Source: Hyphomicrobiales bacterium (lineage in GTDB: Bacteria; Pseudomonadota; Alphaproteobacteria; Rhizobiales; Rhizobiaceae). From it: a DNA stretch of 64,000 nucleotides. A program made the translations under genes and the position numbers. Shown here one piece after another: positions 52,996 to 62,357 of the stretch (its first letter is position 1; each line of letters begins with the position of its first letter). The DNA lies in the NCBI GenBank assembly GCA_900473045.1, contig UCKS01000027.1, forward strand, positions 62,001 to 126,000, read 5' to 3'. The notes beneath the pieces were generated by a model. It made no database searches, was not told the origin of the DNA, and was given only the letters and a program-made list of their open reading frames with translations.

Positions 52996-53979
52996 ATGTC
53001 CCTGCCGCAATTTCCCGTCTTCGATCTCGGCGCCTTTGAAAAGGCGGATGCCGCCACGAAACGGGATTTGGGCAAACAGGTCGATGCCATTTGCCGGACG
53101 ACCGGGTTTTTGGCGATCCGCAATCATGGCGTACCGCAGACCATCATTGATGCCATCTGGAGCAAGGCGCACGCATTCTTCGACCTGCCGCCGGAACAAA
53201 AGCAAAATGCCCGGGCGCCCTACAAGGGCTATCCGTACGGCTATCTCGGCCCCGAGCTCGAAGCTCTGGCAAAGTCCCGCGATCTCGACAGCCCGCCAGA
53301 CTTGAAGGAAAGCTTCAATGGCGGACCTCTGACACAGCCGCTATCCATGACCGACCCGGAGGCGCTGGCCTTTTGTTATGCGGCGACGATCTGGCCCGCA
53401 CAGCCGGACGGCTTCATCGAGGCCTGGAAAGCCTACTATGCTTCGCTCGAAGACCTGGCCGCCCGCATCATGCGGCTCTTTGCCGTGGCTCTTGATCTGC
53501 CTGAAAGCTATTTCGAGCGGTTCATCGACACGCCGATCAGTGCGTTGCGCGCACTGAATTATCCGGAGCAACACGTGCCGCCGAAGCCCGGCCAGCTACG
53601 GGCGGGCGCCCATACCGACTATGGCAGCCTGACGATCTTGCTGCCTCAGGCAGGCTCGAAAGGACTGGAGTTGATGACGCCGGACGGCCAATGGACGCCG
53701 GTGCCGCCGGTTGCCGGGGCTTTCGTCATCAATATTGGTGATCTGATGGCGCGCTGGACCAATGACCGCTGGGTTTCGACGCTGCACCGCGTCGTCAATC
53801 CGTCACCGGAAGATGGAGGCATGGCCCGGCGCCAGTCCCTCGCCTTCTTTCACCAGCCCAACTGGGATGCAGAGATCACCGTCCTCGACGCCTGCCTTGG
53901 GGAGGGCGAAACGGCGAAGTACGGGCCGGTCCAGTCGGGACCTTACCTGATGAGCAAGTTCAAATCGACCTCGGCCTGA
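52996..53979 (+). CDS. 2-oxoglutarate/Fe(II)-dependent oxygenase (isopenicillin N synthase-like)
   Basis: This 327-residue protein has the two-part layout of the family. The N-terminal DIOX_N-like domain includes GFLAIRNHGVPQTIIDAIWSKAHAFFDLPPEQK. The 2OG-FeII_Oxy domain has the iron ligands His and Asp in GAHTDYGSLTILL and the distal His in STLHRVVNP. The 2-oxoglutarate-binding Arg is in MARRQSLAFFHQPN. Rhizobial homologues are annotated only by family. The substrate is unknown. It stands alone between polA and a convergent tetR. Confidence 0.87.
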   Translation: MSLPQFPVFDLGAFEKADAATKRDLGKQVDAICRTTGFLAIRNHGVPQTIIDAIWSKAHAFFDLPPEQKQNARAPYKGYPYGYLGPELEALAKSRDLDSPPDLKESFNGGPLTQPLSMTDPEALAFCYAATIWPAQPDGFIEAWKAYYASLEDLAARIMRLFAVALDLPESYFERFIDTPISALRALNYPEQHVPPKPGQLRAGAHTDYGSLTILLPQAGSKGLELMTPDGQWTPVPPVAGAFVINIGDLMARWTNDRWVSTLHRVVNPSPEDGGMARRQSLAFFHQPNWDAEITVLDACLGEGETAKYGPVQSGPYLMSKFKSTSA

Positions 53980-54012
53980 TGCAGACGGTTTGCGCCTGAA
54001 GGGCACGGCAGA

Positions 54013-54654
54013 TCAGGAAACGACAAGTGTCTCGGCAGCAGACGGCACCTGCCGGAAACTGCCAAACAGACGCTTCAGTCCTTCCCTGCCTTCGACCGCC
54101 AGATCGAAACGGCGGCCGAAGAGAAGCCATTCGCTGCATAGCCCGCCCATCATCCACCACAGCGCCTTTGTTGCCGATTGGGCCGTCCAGTTTGCATTGA
54201 GATAACCCTCGCTGCGTGCCTTGGTGAAGGCGTTCTCCAGCAATGCAACGTGCCTGTCATCAACCTCTTGCTGCCGTTCCAGAACCGGCAGGAGATCCTC
54301 GCCATAAGGGCAACGCAGGAGAATTGTCAGGATCCGCTGGCGGTGTTCGTCCGCGGCCATCTCCTCCAGCCAGTCGCCAGCCGTCCGCTCGATGTAAAAG
54401 AGTACATCGGATCCCGACTCTTCGATCTCCCGGGCGATCATATCTTCCTGCGGCATTGGCACGGAATTGTAGAGTTCGAGGAAAAGATCGGTCTTGTTGG
54501 AAAAATGCCAATAGATCGCGCCGCGCGTTACACCGGCCGCCTTGGCGACATCGTCGAGTGACGCATTGGAAACGCCTTTCTCGAAGAAAACCCGTTCCGC
54601 TGCGCGCAGAATGCTGTTGCGGGTTTCTTCCGCCTCGGCTTTTGTTCTGCGCAT
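54013..54654 (-). CDS. TetR/AcrR family repressor of the RND efflux operon
   Basis: This 213-residue protein closely follows the AcrR/TtgR pattern. The N-terminal [61 protein letters not shown] is the helix-turn-helix, and the C-terminal domain is the multidrug-binding type (WTAQSATKALWWMMGGLCSEWLL). A strong ribosome-binding site GAGGAGG precedes ATG 54654. It is the last gene after the adaptor and pump, but a terminator hairpin separates it from the pump gene, so its level may be lower or driven separately. Confidence 0.9.
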   Translation of the reverse strand: MRRTKAEAEETRNSILRAAERVFFEKGVSNASLDDVAKAAGVTRGAIYWHFSNKTDLFLELYNSVPMPQEDMIAREIEESGSDVLFYIERTAGDWLEEMAADEHRQRILTILLRCPYGEDLLPVLERQQEVDDRHVALLENAFTKARSEGYLNANWTAQSATKALWWMMGGLCSEWLLFGRRFDLAVEGREGLKRLFGSFRQVPSAAETLVVS

Positions 54655-54672
54655 GACGCCTCCTCACACAGG

Positions 54673-54696
54673 AAAAGGCCCGCCTCGCAGCGGGCC
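54673..54696 (-). terminator. Hairpin terminator/attenuator between the RND pump and tetR
   Basis: On the minus strand a perfect 7-bp G+C stem GGCCCGC / GCGGGCC with a 6-base loop is followed by TTTTCC. It lies in the 50-base gap before tetR. Confidence 0.7.
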
Positions 54697-54703
54697 GCTT
54701 CCT

Positions 54704-57700
54704 TTACTCTGCCGGTGTGACCGTCGTTTCCGCACCGATCGGCTTCAACGTCGTTCTCCGGAACAGCTTCATCACGAACACGAAGAAGACAGGGACGAAG
54801 AAGATCGCCAGTACCGTCGCCGAGATCATGCCACCCATGACGCCGGTACCGATGGCACGCTGGCTGCCCGAGCTGGCACCCGTGGCAATCGCCAGCGGCA
54901 GCACGCCGAGCGTGAAGGCCAGCGAGGTCATCAGGATCGGGCGGAAGCGCAGATGCGCCGCCTCGATAGTGGCATCGAGCAACGGTTTTCCGGCCTCCAT
55001 CTGTTCCTTGGCGAACTCGATGATCAGGATGGCGTTCTTCGCCGATAGCCCGATGATCGCGATCAGGCCGACCTTGAAGTACACGTCGTTTGGCATGTCG
55101 CGCAGGGTGACGGCAAGAACCGCACCGATGACGCCGAGCGGCACCACCATCATCACGGAGATCGGAATGCTCCAGCTTTCATAGAGAGCGGCAAGGCACA
55201 GGAAGATCAGCAGGCAGGACAACGCCACAAGAAGGGGTGCCTGAGTGCCCGAAGCGATTTCTTCACGTGACTGACCCGTCCACTCATAGCCGAAACCTGG
55301 CGGAAGCTTCGCAAAGAGGCTTTCCATCTCCGCAATCGCTTCACCGGAGGAATAGCCGGCATTGGCCTGGCCGCTGATTGGCACAGACGGATAGCCATTA
55401 TAGCCGACTGTCTGGGTCGGACCGCTCGTCCACTCGATGCTGGCGAAGGCTGACAACGGCACCATGCCGCCATTTGAGTTGCGCACATTGAGCTTCAGCA
55501 GGTCAGCCGTCTGCATACGCCTGTTCTCGTCAGCCTGCACCGTCACACGCTGCAGACGTCCGGCATTCGGGAAGTCGTTGACATAGGACGAACCGAGATT
55601 GGTCGAGATCGTCGAGTTGATATCAGCGAAGGCAACACCGAACGTATTGGCCTTTTCACGGTCGATGAGCAGGTTGACCTGCGCCGCATCCGGCAGGCCG
55701 TCAACACGAACGCCCGAGATGACCTTGCTTTGCGATGCAAGCGTCAGAAGCTGGTCACGCGCTGCCGCAAGTGCCGCAGCCCCCTGTCCGCCGCGATCCT
55801 GCAGACGGAACTCGAAGCCGTTAGAGGTGCCGAGACCCTGGATCGGCGGAGGCGACAGCGCAAAGCTGATCGCATCCTTGATCTGGGACATGGCGCCCGA
55901 TGCCCGGCCGGCGATGACGGAGGCGACATCGTTCGGTCCACGTTCCGACCAGTCCCTCAGTGTCACGAAGGCAAGGCCGGCATTCTGACCGGTACCGGAG
56001 AACGAGAAGCCGCTGATGGCAATGATACGTTCAACAGCCGGTTCCTTGCTGAAGATCGCTTCCGTCTGTTCGATAACCTCGGTTGTGCGGTTTCCCGTTG
56101 CTTCCGACGGCAGCTGCATGCTGACGATCACGAAGCCCTGGTCTTCATCCGGAAGGAAGGAGGACGGCAACTGCATGAACAGATAGACGAGTCCACCGAG
56201 CAGCACGACATAGATCAGCATGAAGCGCCCTGTGCGCGTCACCATGCTGGCGACCCAGCCGCTATAGCCGTGCGAGGCCTTGTCGAAACCGCGATTGAAC
56301 AGGCCGAAGAAGCCGCGCTTGGTATGGTGATGACCCTTTGGAACCTGCTTGAGGAAGCTGGCGCACAGCGCCGGCGTCAGCGTCAGGGCAAGCAATGCCG
56401 AGAACAGGATGGAGACCACCATGGTCAACGAGAACTGCTGGTAGATGACGCCAACGGCGCCGGGGAAGAAGGCCATTGGAATGAACACGGCCGACAGAAC
56501 CAGCGTGATGCCGATAACGGCACTCGTAATCTGCTTCATAGCCTTGCGTGTCGCTTCCTTCGGCGTCAACCCTTCCTCGGACATGATGCGCTCGACGTTC
56601 TCAACGACGATGATGGCATCGTCGACGAGAATACCGATGGCGAGCACCATCCCGAACATCGTCAGCACGTTGATCGAGAAACCCATGGCAAGCATGGCCG
56701 CGCAGGTGCCCAACAGCGCGACAGGCACGACAAGCGTCGGGATGATGGTGTAGCGGATGTTCTGCAGGAACAGGAACATTACCAGGAACACCAGCGCCAC
56801 GGCTTCCAGCAGCGTATGCAGAACCTTTTCAATCGAGATCGCCACGAACGGCGATGTATCGTACGGAATAGAATATTCCACGCCCGGCGGGAAGAAAGTT
56901 GCCAGTTCATCCATGCGTGCCTTGATGGCCGTGGAGGTGGCAAGCGCGTTACCGGTCGGCGTCAGCTGCACACCGATAGCGGCGGATGGCTTGCCGTTCA
57001 GGCGTGTCGAGAAGGTGTAATCCTGACCGCCGATCTCGATGCGTGCGACATCGCGCAGGCGGACGGCGGAGCCGTTGAGATTAGCGCGCAGAATGATCGC
57101 CCCGAACTCTTCAGCAGATGTGAGCTGGCCCTTGATGAGGACAGGTGCACTGGTCTGCTGAGTGATCGGGTTCGGCTGGGCGCCGATGCTACCGGATGCA
57201 ACCTGGGCATTCTGAGCGGTGATCGCCGCATTGATGTCACCGGCCGTCAGGTTGAGGCCGCGCATCTTGTCCGGATCGAGCCAAATACGCATGGCGCGCT
57301 CGGTCGCAAACATCTGGGCCCGGCCGACACCTTCGACGCGCTGGACTTCGTTGAGCACGTTACGGCTGAGATAATCGCCGAGCGAAACCGCATCCATGGA
57401 TCCATCCGTGGATGTGAGCGCCAGGATCATCAGGAAGCCGGAGCCGGCCTCTTCGACCTCGATGCCCTGCTGGCGCACGGCATCGGGCAGGCGCGCCTCG
57501 ACGCGGCGAACGCGGTTCTGCACGTCGATCGAGGCATCGCCGGAATCGGTGCCCGGAGCGAAGGTCACGTTGATCGATACACTGCCTGCGGCGCTGGACG
57601 TGGACGAGAAATACTGCATGCCCTCGATGCCGTTCAGCTCATTCTCGATGAGCCGCGTCACACTCTGATAGGTCTCTTCCGACGACGCGCCGGGATAGCT

Positions 57701-57841
57701 GGTGTTGATGGAGATCTGCGGCGGCGCAACGTTCGGATACTGCGAAATCGGCAGCAATGGCAGCGCGATGATACCGGAGATCATGATGAAAAGCGCGACG
57801 ACCCACGCAAAGATCGGCCGGTCGATAAAGAAACTAGGCAT
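54704..57841 (-). CDS. RND multidrug efflux pump, inner-membrane subunit (HAE1/AcrB family)
   Basis: This 1045-residue, 12-helix proton-driven pump exports hydrophobic drugs across the envelope. It begins MPSFFIDRPIFAWVVALFIMISG as AcrB-like pumps do. The proton relay Asp-Asp pair is in GMVLAIGILVDDAIIVVENVERIM. Two large periplasmic loops follow helices 1 and 7. The length is standard. It sits 11 bases downstream of the adaptor gene. No outer-membrane channel gene is nearby, so a shared TolC-type protein encoded elsewhere is expected. Confidence 0.94.
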   Translation of the reverse strand: MPSFFIDRPIFAWVVALFIMISGIIALPLLPISQYPNVAPPQISINTSYPGASSEETYQSVTRLIENELNGIEGMQYFSSTSSAAGSVSINVTFAPGTDSGDASIDVQNRVRRVEARLPDAVRQQGIEVEEAGSGFLMILALTSTDGSMDAVSLGDYLSRNVLNEVQRVEGVGRAQMFATERAMRIWLDPDKMRGLNLTAGDINAAITAQNAQVASGSIGAQPNPITQQTSAPVLIKGQLTSAEEFGAIILRANLNGSAVRLRDVARIEIGGQDYTFSTRLNGKPSAAIGVQLTPTGNALATSTAIKARMDELATFFPPGVEYSIPYDTSPFVAISIEKVLHTLLEAVALVFLVMFLFLQNIRYTIIPTLVVPVALLGTCAAMLAMGFSINVLTMFGMVLAIGILVDDAIIVVENVERIMSEEGLTPKEATRKAMKQITSAVIGITLVLSAVFIPMAFFPGAVGVIYQQFSLTMVVSILFSALLALTLTPALCASFLKQVPKGHHHTKRGFFGLFNRGFDKASHGYSGWVASMVTRTGRFMLIYVVLLGGLVYLFMQLPSSFLPDEDQGFVIVSMQLPSEATGNRTTEVIEQTEAIFSKEPAVERIIAISGFSFSGTGQNAGLAFVTLRDWSERGPNDVASVIAGRASGAMSQIKDAISFALSPPPIQGLGTSNGFEFRLQDRGGQGAAALAAARDQLLTLASQSKVISGVRVDGLPDAAQVNLLIDREKANTFGVAFADINSTISTNLGSSYVNDFPNAGRLQRVTVQADENRRMQTADLLKLNVRNSNGGMVPLSAFASIEWTSGPTQTVGYNGYPSVPISGQANAGYSSGEAIAEMESLFAKLPPGFGYEWTGQSREEIASGTQAPLLVALSCLLIFLCLAALYESWSIPISVMMVVPLGVIGAVLAVTLRDMPNDVYFKVGLIAIIGLSAKNAILIIEFAKEQMEAGKPLLDATIEAAHLRFRPILMTSLAFTLGVLPLAIATGASSGSQRAIGTGVMGGMISATVLAIFFVPVFFVFVMKLFRRTTLKPIGAETTVTPAE

Positions 57842-57852
57842 CGATCAGATCC

Positions 57853-59142
57853 TCACTTCGCCTGTTCGGCGGGCTTGGCGTCTTCCGCCGGCTTGGCGGC
57901 AGCGCCGTCCGTGCCCGTCTGTTCAGCAGCAGGCTTCGCATCCGCCGGTTTTGCATCGGCAGGCTTGGCCTCAGCTGCGGGCTTGGCATCGGCGGACTTC
58001 CAGTCGGCCGGTTCGACGGGCGCGCCCGGGCGAACCTTCTGGAAGCCCTCGACAATAACCTTCTCATCGGCCTTTAGGCCGTCACGGATGATCCACCGAT
58101 CGCCAAGAACGTGACCGGCAGACACGGCGCGCAGTTCAGCAGTCTTGTCGTCCTTGACGACGTAGACGTGCGCACTGCCGGATGTATCACGCTGTACAGC
58201 CTGGGTCGGCACGGCGATGGCATTCTTTTCAACACCCTGCTCGACCAATACGCGGACATACATGCCAGGCAGGAGATCGCCGTCCGGGTTGGGGAATTCA
58301 CCACGCAACGTGACCTGGCCGGTCGTCTCATCGACGGCCGCTTCCGAAAACAGCAGCTTTCCAGCATGCGGATAGGCGCTGCCGTCATCCATGAGCAGAT
58401 TGACCTTGGCTTCGTTCCCGTCACCGGCCAGTGCACCGTCCTGCAGCGCCTTGCGCAGGCGGATGAGGTCAGTCGCGGATTGAGTAAAGTCGGCATAGAC
58501 AGGATCGAGCTGCTGGATCGTTGCGAGGTTTTCCGAGCCGTTGGCGCTGACCAGCGCACCTTCGGTAATCAAGGCACGGCCGATACGGCCGCTGATCGGG
58601 GCCGTCACATTGGTATACTGCAGATTGAGCTGGGCGCTCGCGAGGCCCGCCTCTGCGATCGCCACATCGGCGTCGGCCTGCGCCAGCTGTGCGATCGCAT
58701 CATCGTAGGTCTGACCGGTAGCGACACCCGACTTCTTCAACTGCTCCTGGCGATCGGCAGCCTGCTTAGCCTGAAGCTGGACGGCTTTGGCGCGGCGCAA
58801 CGTGCCTTCGGCACTTTCGACCTGAACCTGGAACGAGGCCGGATCAATCCGGTAGAGCACGTCGCCGGCGTTCACATGCGAGCCCTGCTCGAACACACGC
58901 TCGATAACGATACCGGTGGCGCGTGGGCGCACTTCCGAGATGCGGGTCGCTGCGATACGGCCAGGCAAATCGTTGGTGATCGGCAGGGTTTCCGTTTTCG
59001 TTGTGATCACCGAAACCTGCGGTGGCGGGTAGGCTGGAGCCGCCTGCTTCTCGCCGTCTTCCTTCTGGCATCCTGAAACAATCATCAGGGCAGCCACTGT
59101 TGCAGCCAATATCGGTCGGTTCATCCGCATCTTTGGTTCCAT
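57853..59142 (-). CDS. RND efflux periplasmic adaptor lipoprotein (AcrA/MexA type)
   Basis: This membrane-fusion protein is about 429 residues long. A lipoprotein signal peptide ends at LMIVSGC. The lipoyl-like domain shows PGRIAATRISEVRPRATGIVIERVFEQGSHVNAGDVLYRIDPASF, a coiled-coil hairpin occupies about residues 100-165, and TNVTAPISGRIGRALITEGALVSAN closes it. The C-terminus is unusual: about 50 residues of Ala/Lys/Pro/Asp-rich near-repeats (AEAKPADAKPADAKPAAE). The start is uncertain between ATG 59142, 59130 and 59124. It leads the adaptor-pump-tetR group. Confidence 0.88.
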   Translation of the reverse strand: MEPKMRMNRPILAATVAALMIVSGCQKEDGEKQAAPAYPPPQVSVITTKTETLPITNDLPGRIAATRISEVRPRATGIVIERVFEQGSHVNAGDVLYRIDPASFQVQVESAEGTLRRAKAVQLQAKQAADRQEQLKKSGVATGQTYDDAIAQLAQADADVAIAEAGLASAQLNLQYTNVTAPISGRIGRALITEGALVSANGSENLATIQQLDPVYADFTQSATDLIRLRKALQDGALAGDGNEAKVNLLMDDGSAYPHAGKLLFSEAAVDETTGQVTLRGEFPNPDGDLLPGMYVRVLVEQGVEKNAIAVPTQAVQRDTSGSAHVYVVKDDKTAELRAVSAGHVLGDRWIIRDGLKADEKVIVEGFQKVRPGAPVEPADWKSADAKPAAEAKPADAKPADAKPAAEQTGTDGAAAKPAEDAKPAEQAK

Positions 59143-59261
59143 ACGCAAAGTCCAGCCGCACGGCCGATCATCTTTCTTCAAAGAGATCACCTGCTGCAGG
59201 AAGTTCATGAAAATCAATGTGATACGAAGGAATTCCGGGACAGAACGACCGACGCATCAAT

Positions 59262-59285
59262 TATACAAACAGATACGTATGTTAA
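59262..59285. promoter_or_regulatory. Possible TetR operator upstream of the RND operon
   Basis: In an AT-rich stretch 120 bases before the adaptor gene, TACAAACAG is followed by the 8-base palindrome ATACGTAT (59273-59280) and GTTAA. The symmetry is only partial, so this is a weak call. Confidence 0.3.
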
Positions 59286-59378
59286 AACCGGAGGCAGCGC
59301 AAGCCGATGATGCAGCGCACAATGAAACGTTACCAAACGACACTTTCGTCAACGTTCGGATACAATTCTGTTTCTGGA

Positions 59379-60380
59379 TCAGCGCAAAACCCGGTCGTCG
59401 GCGCCGAAACGGTGCATCGCCGCCTTATCCGGGCTCGCATAGACGATGTCATCGACATCATATCTATGCTCACCGAACAGGCGGACAGTCAACAGCCCGG
59501 CAATCTCGGTCTCCAGATAGAGGATCGTGTCGGCGCCGAGGTGCTCGACATGGATGACCTTGGACTTCCAGTCGCCATTGTCGCGAGAGAGCTTGATGTG
59601 CTCCGGCCGGATACCGATGGTCTTTACCTGCCCTTCGCCAAGCCTGCCGGCTTCGATCAGGTTCATCTGCGGCGAGCCGATGAAACCGGCGACGAAGGTA
59701 TTCGCCGGCTTGTTGTACAGTTCCATCGGCGAACCGATCTGCTCGATCTGGCCGGCGTTAAGGACGACGATTTTATCGGCCAACGTCATCGCCTCGACCT
59801 GATCATGCGTCACATAGATCATCGTCGCCTTCAGGCTGCGGTGCAGCCGGGCGATTTCGAGACGCGTGTTGACGCGCAGTGCTGCATCGAGGTTGGACAG
59901 CGGCTCATCGAATAGGAACAGTTTTGGTTCGCGCACGATGGCGCGGCCGATGGCAACGCGCTGGCGCTGGCCGCCGGACAGTTCGGCCGGACGGCGGGCA
60001 AGGTAAGGCTCGAGCGACAGCATGCCGGATGCCTTGGCAACCTTGGCATCGACTTCCGCCTTGGGTGCGCCCATTTGCTTCAGGCCAAGGCCCATATTGT
60101 CCTTCACCGTCAGGTGCGGGTAGAGCGCGTAGGATTGGAATACCATGGCAATGCCGCGCTTGGCAGGCGGCGTGTTGACCACTTCCTGCCCATCGATCTG
60201 GACGCTGCCGGAGGTCGCATCTTCCAGACCGGCGATGACGCGCAGAAGGGTCGACTTGCCGCACCCGGACGGCCCGACGAAAATGACGAATTCGCCATCC
60301 TTCACTTCGAGATCGATGCCCTTGAGAACTTCGTGATTGCCGAAGGCCTTGCGGATGGATTTCAGATTCAGTGATCCCAC
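59379..60380 (-). CDS. Sugar ABC transporter ATP-binding protein (UgpC/MsmK type)
   Basis: This 333-residue ATPase powers a CUT1-type carbohydrate importer. Walker A is GPSGCGKST, the Q-loop [14 protein letters not shown], the signature [15 protein letters not shown], Walker [16 protein letters not shown] and the switch [13 protein letters not shown]. The C-terminal TOBE region follows ([10 protein letters not shown]). The start is GTG 60380 ([21 protein letters not shown]). The frame is open to 60524, but that part shadows the neighbouring gene. It is the last gene of a binding protein-permease-permease-dehydrogenase-ATPase operon. Confidence 0.92.
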   Translation of the reverse strand: MGSLNLKSIRKAFGNHEVLKGIDLEVKDGEFVIFVGPSGCGKSTLLRVIAGLEDATSGSVQIDGQEVVNTPPAKRGIAMVFQSYALYPHLTVKDNMGLGLKQMGAPKAEVDAKVAKASGMLSLEPYLARRPAELSGGQRQRVAIGRAIVREPKLFLFDEPLSNLDAALRVNTRLEIARLHRSLKATMIYVTHDQVEAMTLADKIVVLNAGQIEQIGSPMELYNKPANTFVAGFIGSPQMNLIEAGRLGEGQVKTIGIRPEHIKLSRDNGDWKSKVIHVEHLGADTILYLETEIAGLLTVRLFGEHRYDVDDIVYASPDKAAMHRFGADDRVLR

Positions 60381-60450
60381 GTGAGGCGCCTTTTCGTTGT
60401 CGCATATGCCTTTCGTCCCGCTGACAGGCCGCGGAACGGGACATGCTTCG

Positions 60451-61509
60451 TTAGAGTTTGACCGGCTGGCCGGTACGCACGCTCTCATCGGCCGCAAGGC
60501 AGATGCGCAGCGACTGGACGGCATCGTCCATGTGTCGTTCGAGATTGATGTTTTCGGTGATGGCTTTCAGCACATAGGCCTGCTCGAGATCGCAGAGTTC
60601 CTGGTGCCCCGGCTCGCCGTCCATCTTCAGGTCTTCGTCCGTGTGAACGAATTTACCGTCCGCGCCGGTTTCGGCCTTATGAACGCGAATGACGGCCGTC
60701 TTCGTATGCGTTTCGATATCGTCCGACTTGGCATTCGGATCCATGACGATCGAAACGGAACCATTGGGCGACATCACGTCCTTCACGAAGAAAGCGGTCT
60801 CCGAGATCATCGGACCCCAAGCGGCTTCATACCAGCCGAGCGAACCATCCTCATAGAGCACCTGCAGATGACCGTAATTGTACATATCGGCGGCAATTTC
60901 ATTCGAAAGACGCAGGCCCATGCCGCGCACTTCGACGGCCTTGGCATCGGTGATCTGGCACATGACATCGACATAATGGACGCCGCAATCGACGATCGGT
61001 GGCGTCGTCTGCATCAGCGACTTATGCGTCATCCAGTTCGGGCCGCTGGATTGCTGGTTGAGGTTCATGCGGAAAACATAGGGCCCGCCAAGCTTGCGGG
61101 CTTCGGCGATCAGCCTGATCCAGGACGGATGATGGCGCAGGATGTAACCGACCACCAATTTCTTGCCGGCTTTCCTCGCTGCGGCCACAACGCGCTCGGC
61201 ATCGGCCACCGTCGTTGCCAGCGGCTTTTCGATGAAGACATCGCAGCCCGCCTCGAAAGCCATGACGGCATAGTCCGCATGGCTGTCGGAATAGGTACAG
61301 ATCGAGCAGAGATCGGGCTTCAACTCCGAGAGAGCCGTCGCAAAATCCGGATGGATCGTATAGCCGCCAAGCTCCGGCCCCAGCACCGGCTTCGAGCGAT
61401 TGACGAGGCCGACGATCTCGAAGCCGGGATTGTTGTGATAGGCCAGCGCATGGCTGCGGCCCATATTGCCGAGACCGGCGACGAGGACGCGAACGGGTTT
61501 GCTCATCAT
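60451..61509 (-). CDS. Gfo/Idh/MocA family oxidoreductase
   Basis: This 352-residue NAD(P)-dependent sugar or cyclitol dehydrogenase has a Rossmann start [33 protein letters not shown]. The conserved [20 protein letters not shown] carries the EKP motif. The C-terminal domain includes [25 protein letters not shown] with the catalytic Asp/His region. The start overlaps the permease stop as ATGATGA, and ATG 61506 is one codon later. Its place inside a sugar transporter operon suggests it oxidises the imported sugar; which sugar is unknown. Confidence 0.9.
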   Translation of the reverse strand: MMSKPVRVLVAGLGNMGRSHALAYHNNPGFEIVGLVNRSKPVLGPELGGYTIHPDFATALSELKPDLCSICTYSDSHADYAVMAFEAGCDVFIEKPLATTVADAERVVAAARKAGKKLVVGYILRHHPSWIRLIAEARKLGGPYVFRMNLNQQSSGPNWMTHKSLMQTTPPIVDCGVHYVDVMCQITDAKAVEVRGMGLRLSNEIAADMYNYGHLQVLYEDGSLGWYEAAWGPMISETAFFVKDVMSPNGSVSIVMDPNAKSDDIETHTKTAVIRVHKAETGADGKFVHTDEDLKMDGEPGHQELCDLEQAYVLKAITENINLERHMDDAVQSLRICLAADESVRTGQPVKL

Positions 61510-62345
61510 TTGACTGCTCCTGCGGTAATGCCGCGGATCAGCTGCCGCGAGAAGATGACGTAGAGAATAAGGACCGGGAAGATCGCCAGCGACAGCGCCG
61601 CGAGAACCGCGTTCCAGTTGGTGACGAACTGGCCGATGAACACCTGCGAACCGAGGGTGACGGTCTTTGTGGCTTCGCCGGGTGCGAGGATCAGCGGGAA
61701 CCAGAGGTCGTTCCAGATCGGGATCATCGTGAAGACGGCGACGGTTGCCATGGCCGGACGCACCAGCGGCAGCACGAGCCTGAAGAAGATCGCATATTCC
61801 GACAGGCCATCGATACGGCCGGCATTTTTCAAGTCGTCAGAAACCGAGCGCATGAATTCCGACAGGATGAAGATCGCAAGCGGCAGGCCTTGAGCGGTAT
61901 AGACGAGGATCAGCGCCGTCAGCGTGTTGACCAGACCGGCGGCGACCATACCCTGCAGGATGGCGACGGTGCCCAGCCGGATCGGGATCATGATGCCGAT
62001 GGCGAGATAAAGCCCCAGCAGCGCATTGCCACGGAAGCGATATTCCGACAGTGCGAAGGCCGCCATGGCGCCGAACAGCAGCGCAAAGAAGATCGAGACG
62101 ACCGTGACGATCAGGCTGTTCTGGAAATAGCTGATGAAATCGCCCTGTTTCAGCACCGTCGTGTAACCGATCAGGCTGAACGTTTCCGCCGTCGGCAAAG
62201 CCAGCGGCGTGCGGAAAATTGCGTTCTTGTCCTTCAACGAATTCATGATCGTCAGGACGACCGGAAAGAGAGCGATCACGGTATAGCCGGCCAATGCCAG
62301 GTGAACGAAACCGGAGCGCAGCGGTGAGATGCGTGCTTTTGACAT
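61506..62345 (-). CDS. Sugar ABC transporter permease (MalG-type)
   Basis: This 279-residue inner-membrane permease has six predicted helices. It opens with a basic N-terminus and a first helix (FVHLALAGYTVIALFPVVLTIMNSLKD). The coupling motif is EFMRSVSDDLKNAGRIDGLSEYAIFFRLVLPLVRPAMATVAVF, the EAA loop that contacts the ATPase. Its stop overlaps the start of the Gfo/Idh gene. It pairs with the MalF-type permease just upstream (gap of 12 bases). Confidence 0.92.
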   Translation of the reverse strand: MSKARISPLRSGFVHLALAGYTVIALFPVVLTIMNSLKDKNAIFRTPLALPTAETFSLIGYTTVLKQGDFISYFQNSLIVTVVSIFFALLFGAMAAFALSEYRFRGNALLGLYLAIGIMIPIRLGTVAILQGMVAAGLVNTLTALILVYTAQGLPLAIFILSEFMRSVSDDLKNAGRIDGLSEYAIFFRLVLPLVRPAMATVAVFTMIPIWNDLWFPLILAPGEATKTVTLGSQVFIGQFVTNWNAVLAALSLAIFPVLILYVIFSRQLIRGITAGAVK

Positions 62346-62357
62346 GATCCGTTCCCC

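Noticed and set aside
55730-58114. A 794-codon plus-strand frame opposite the RND pump
   Set aside because: It is a shadow of a well-conserved efflux gene, with a low-complexity His/Arg/Asp/Gln-rich translation and no ribosome-binding site.
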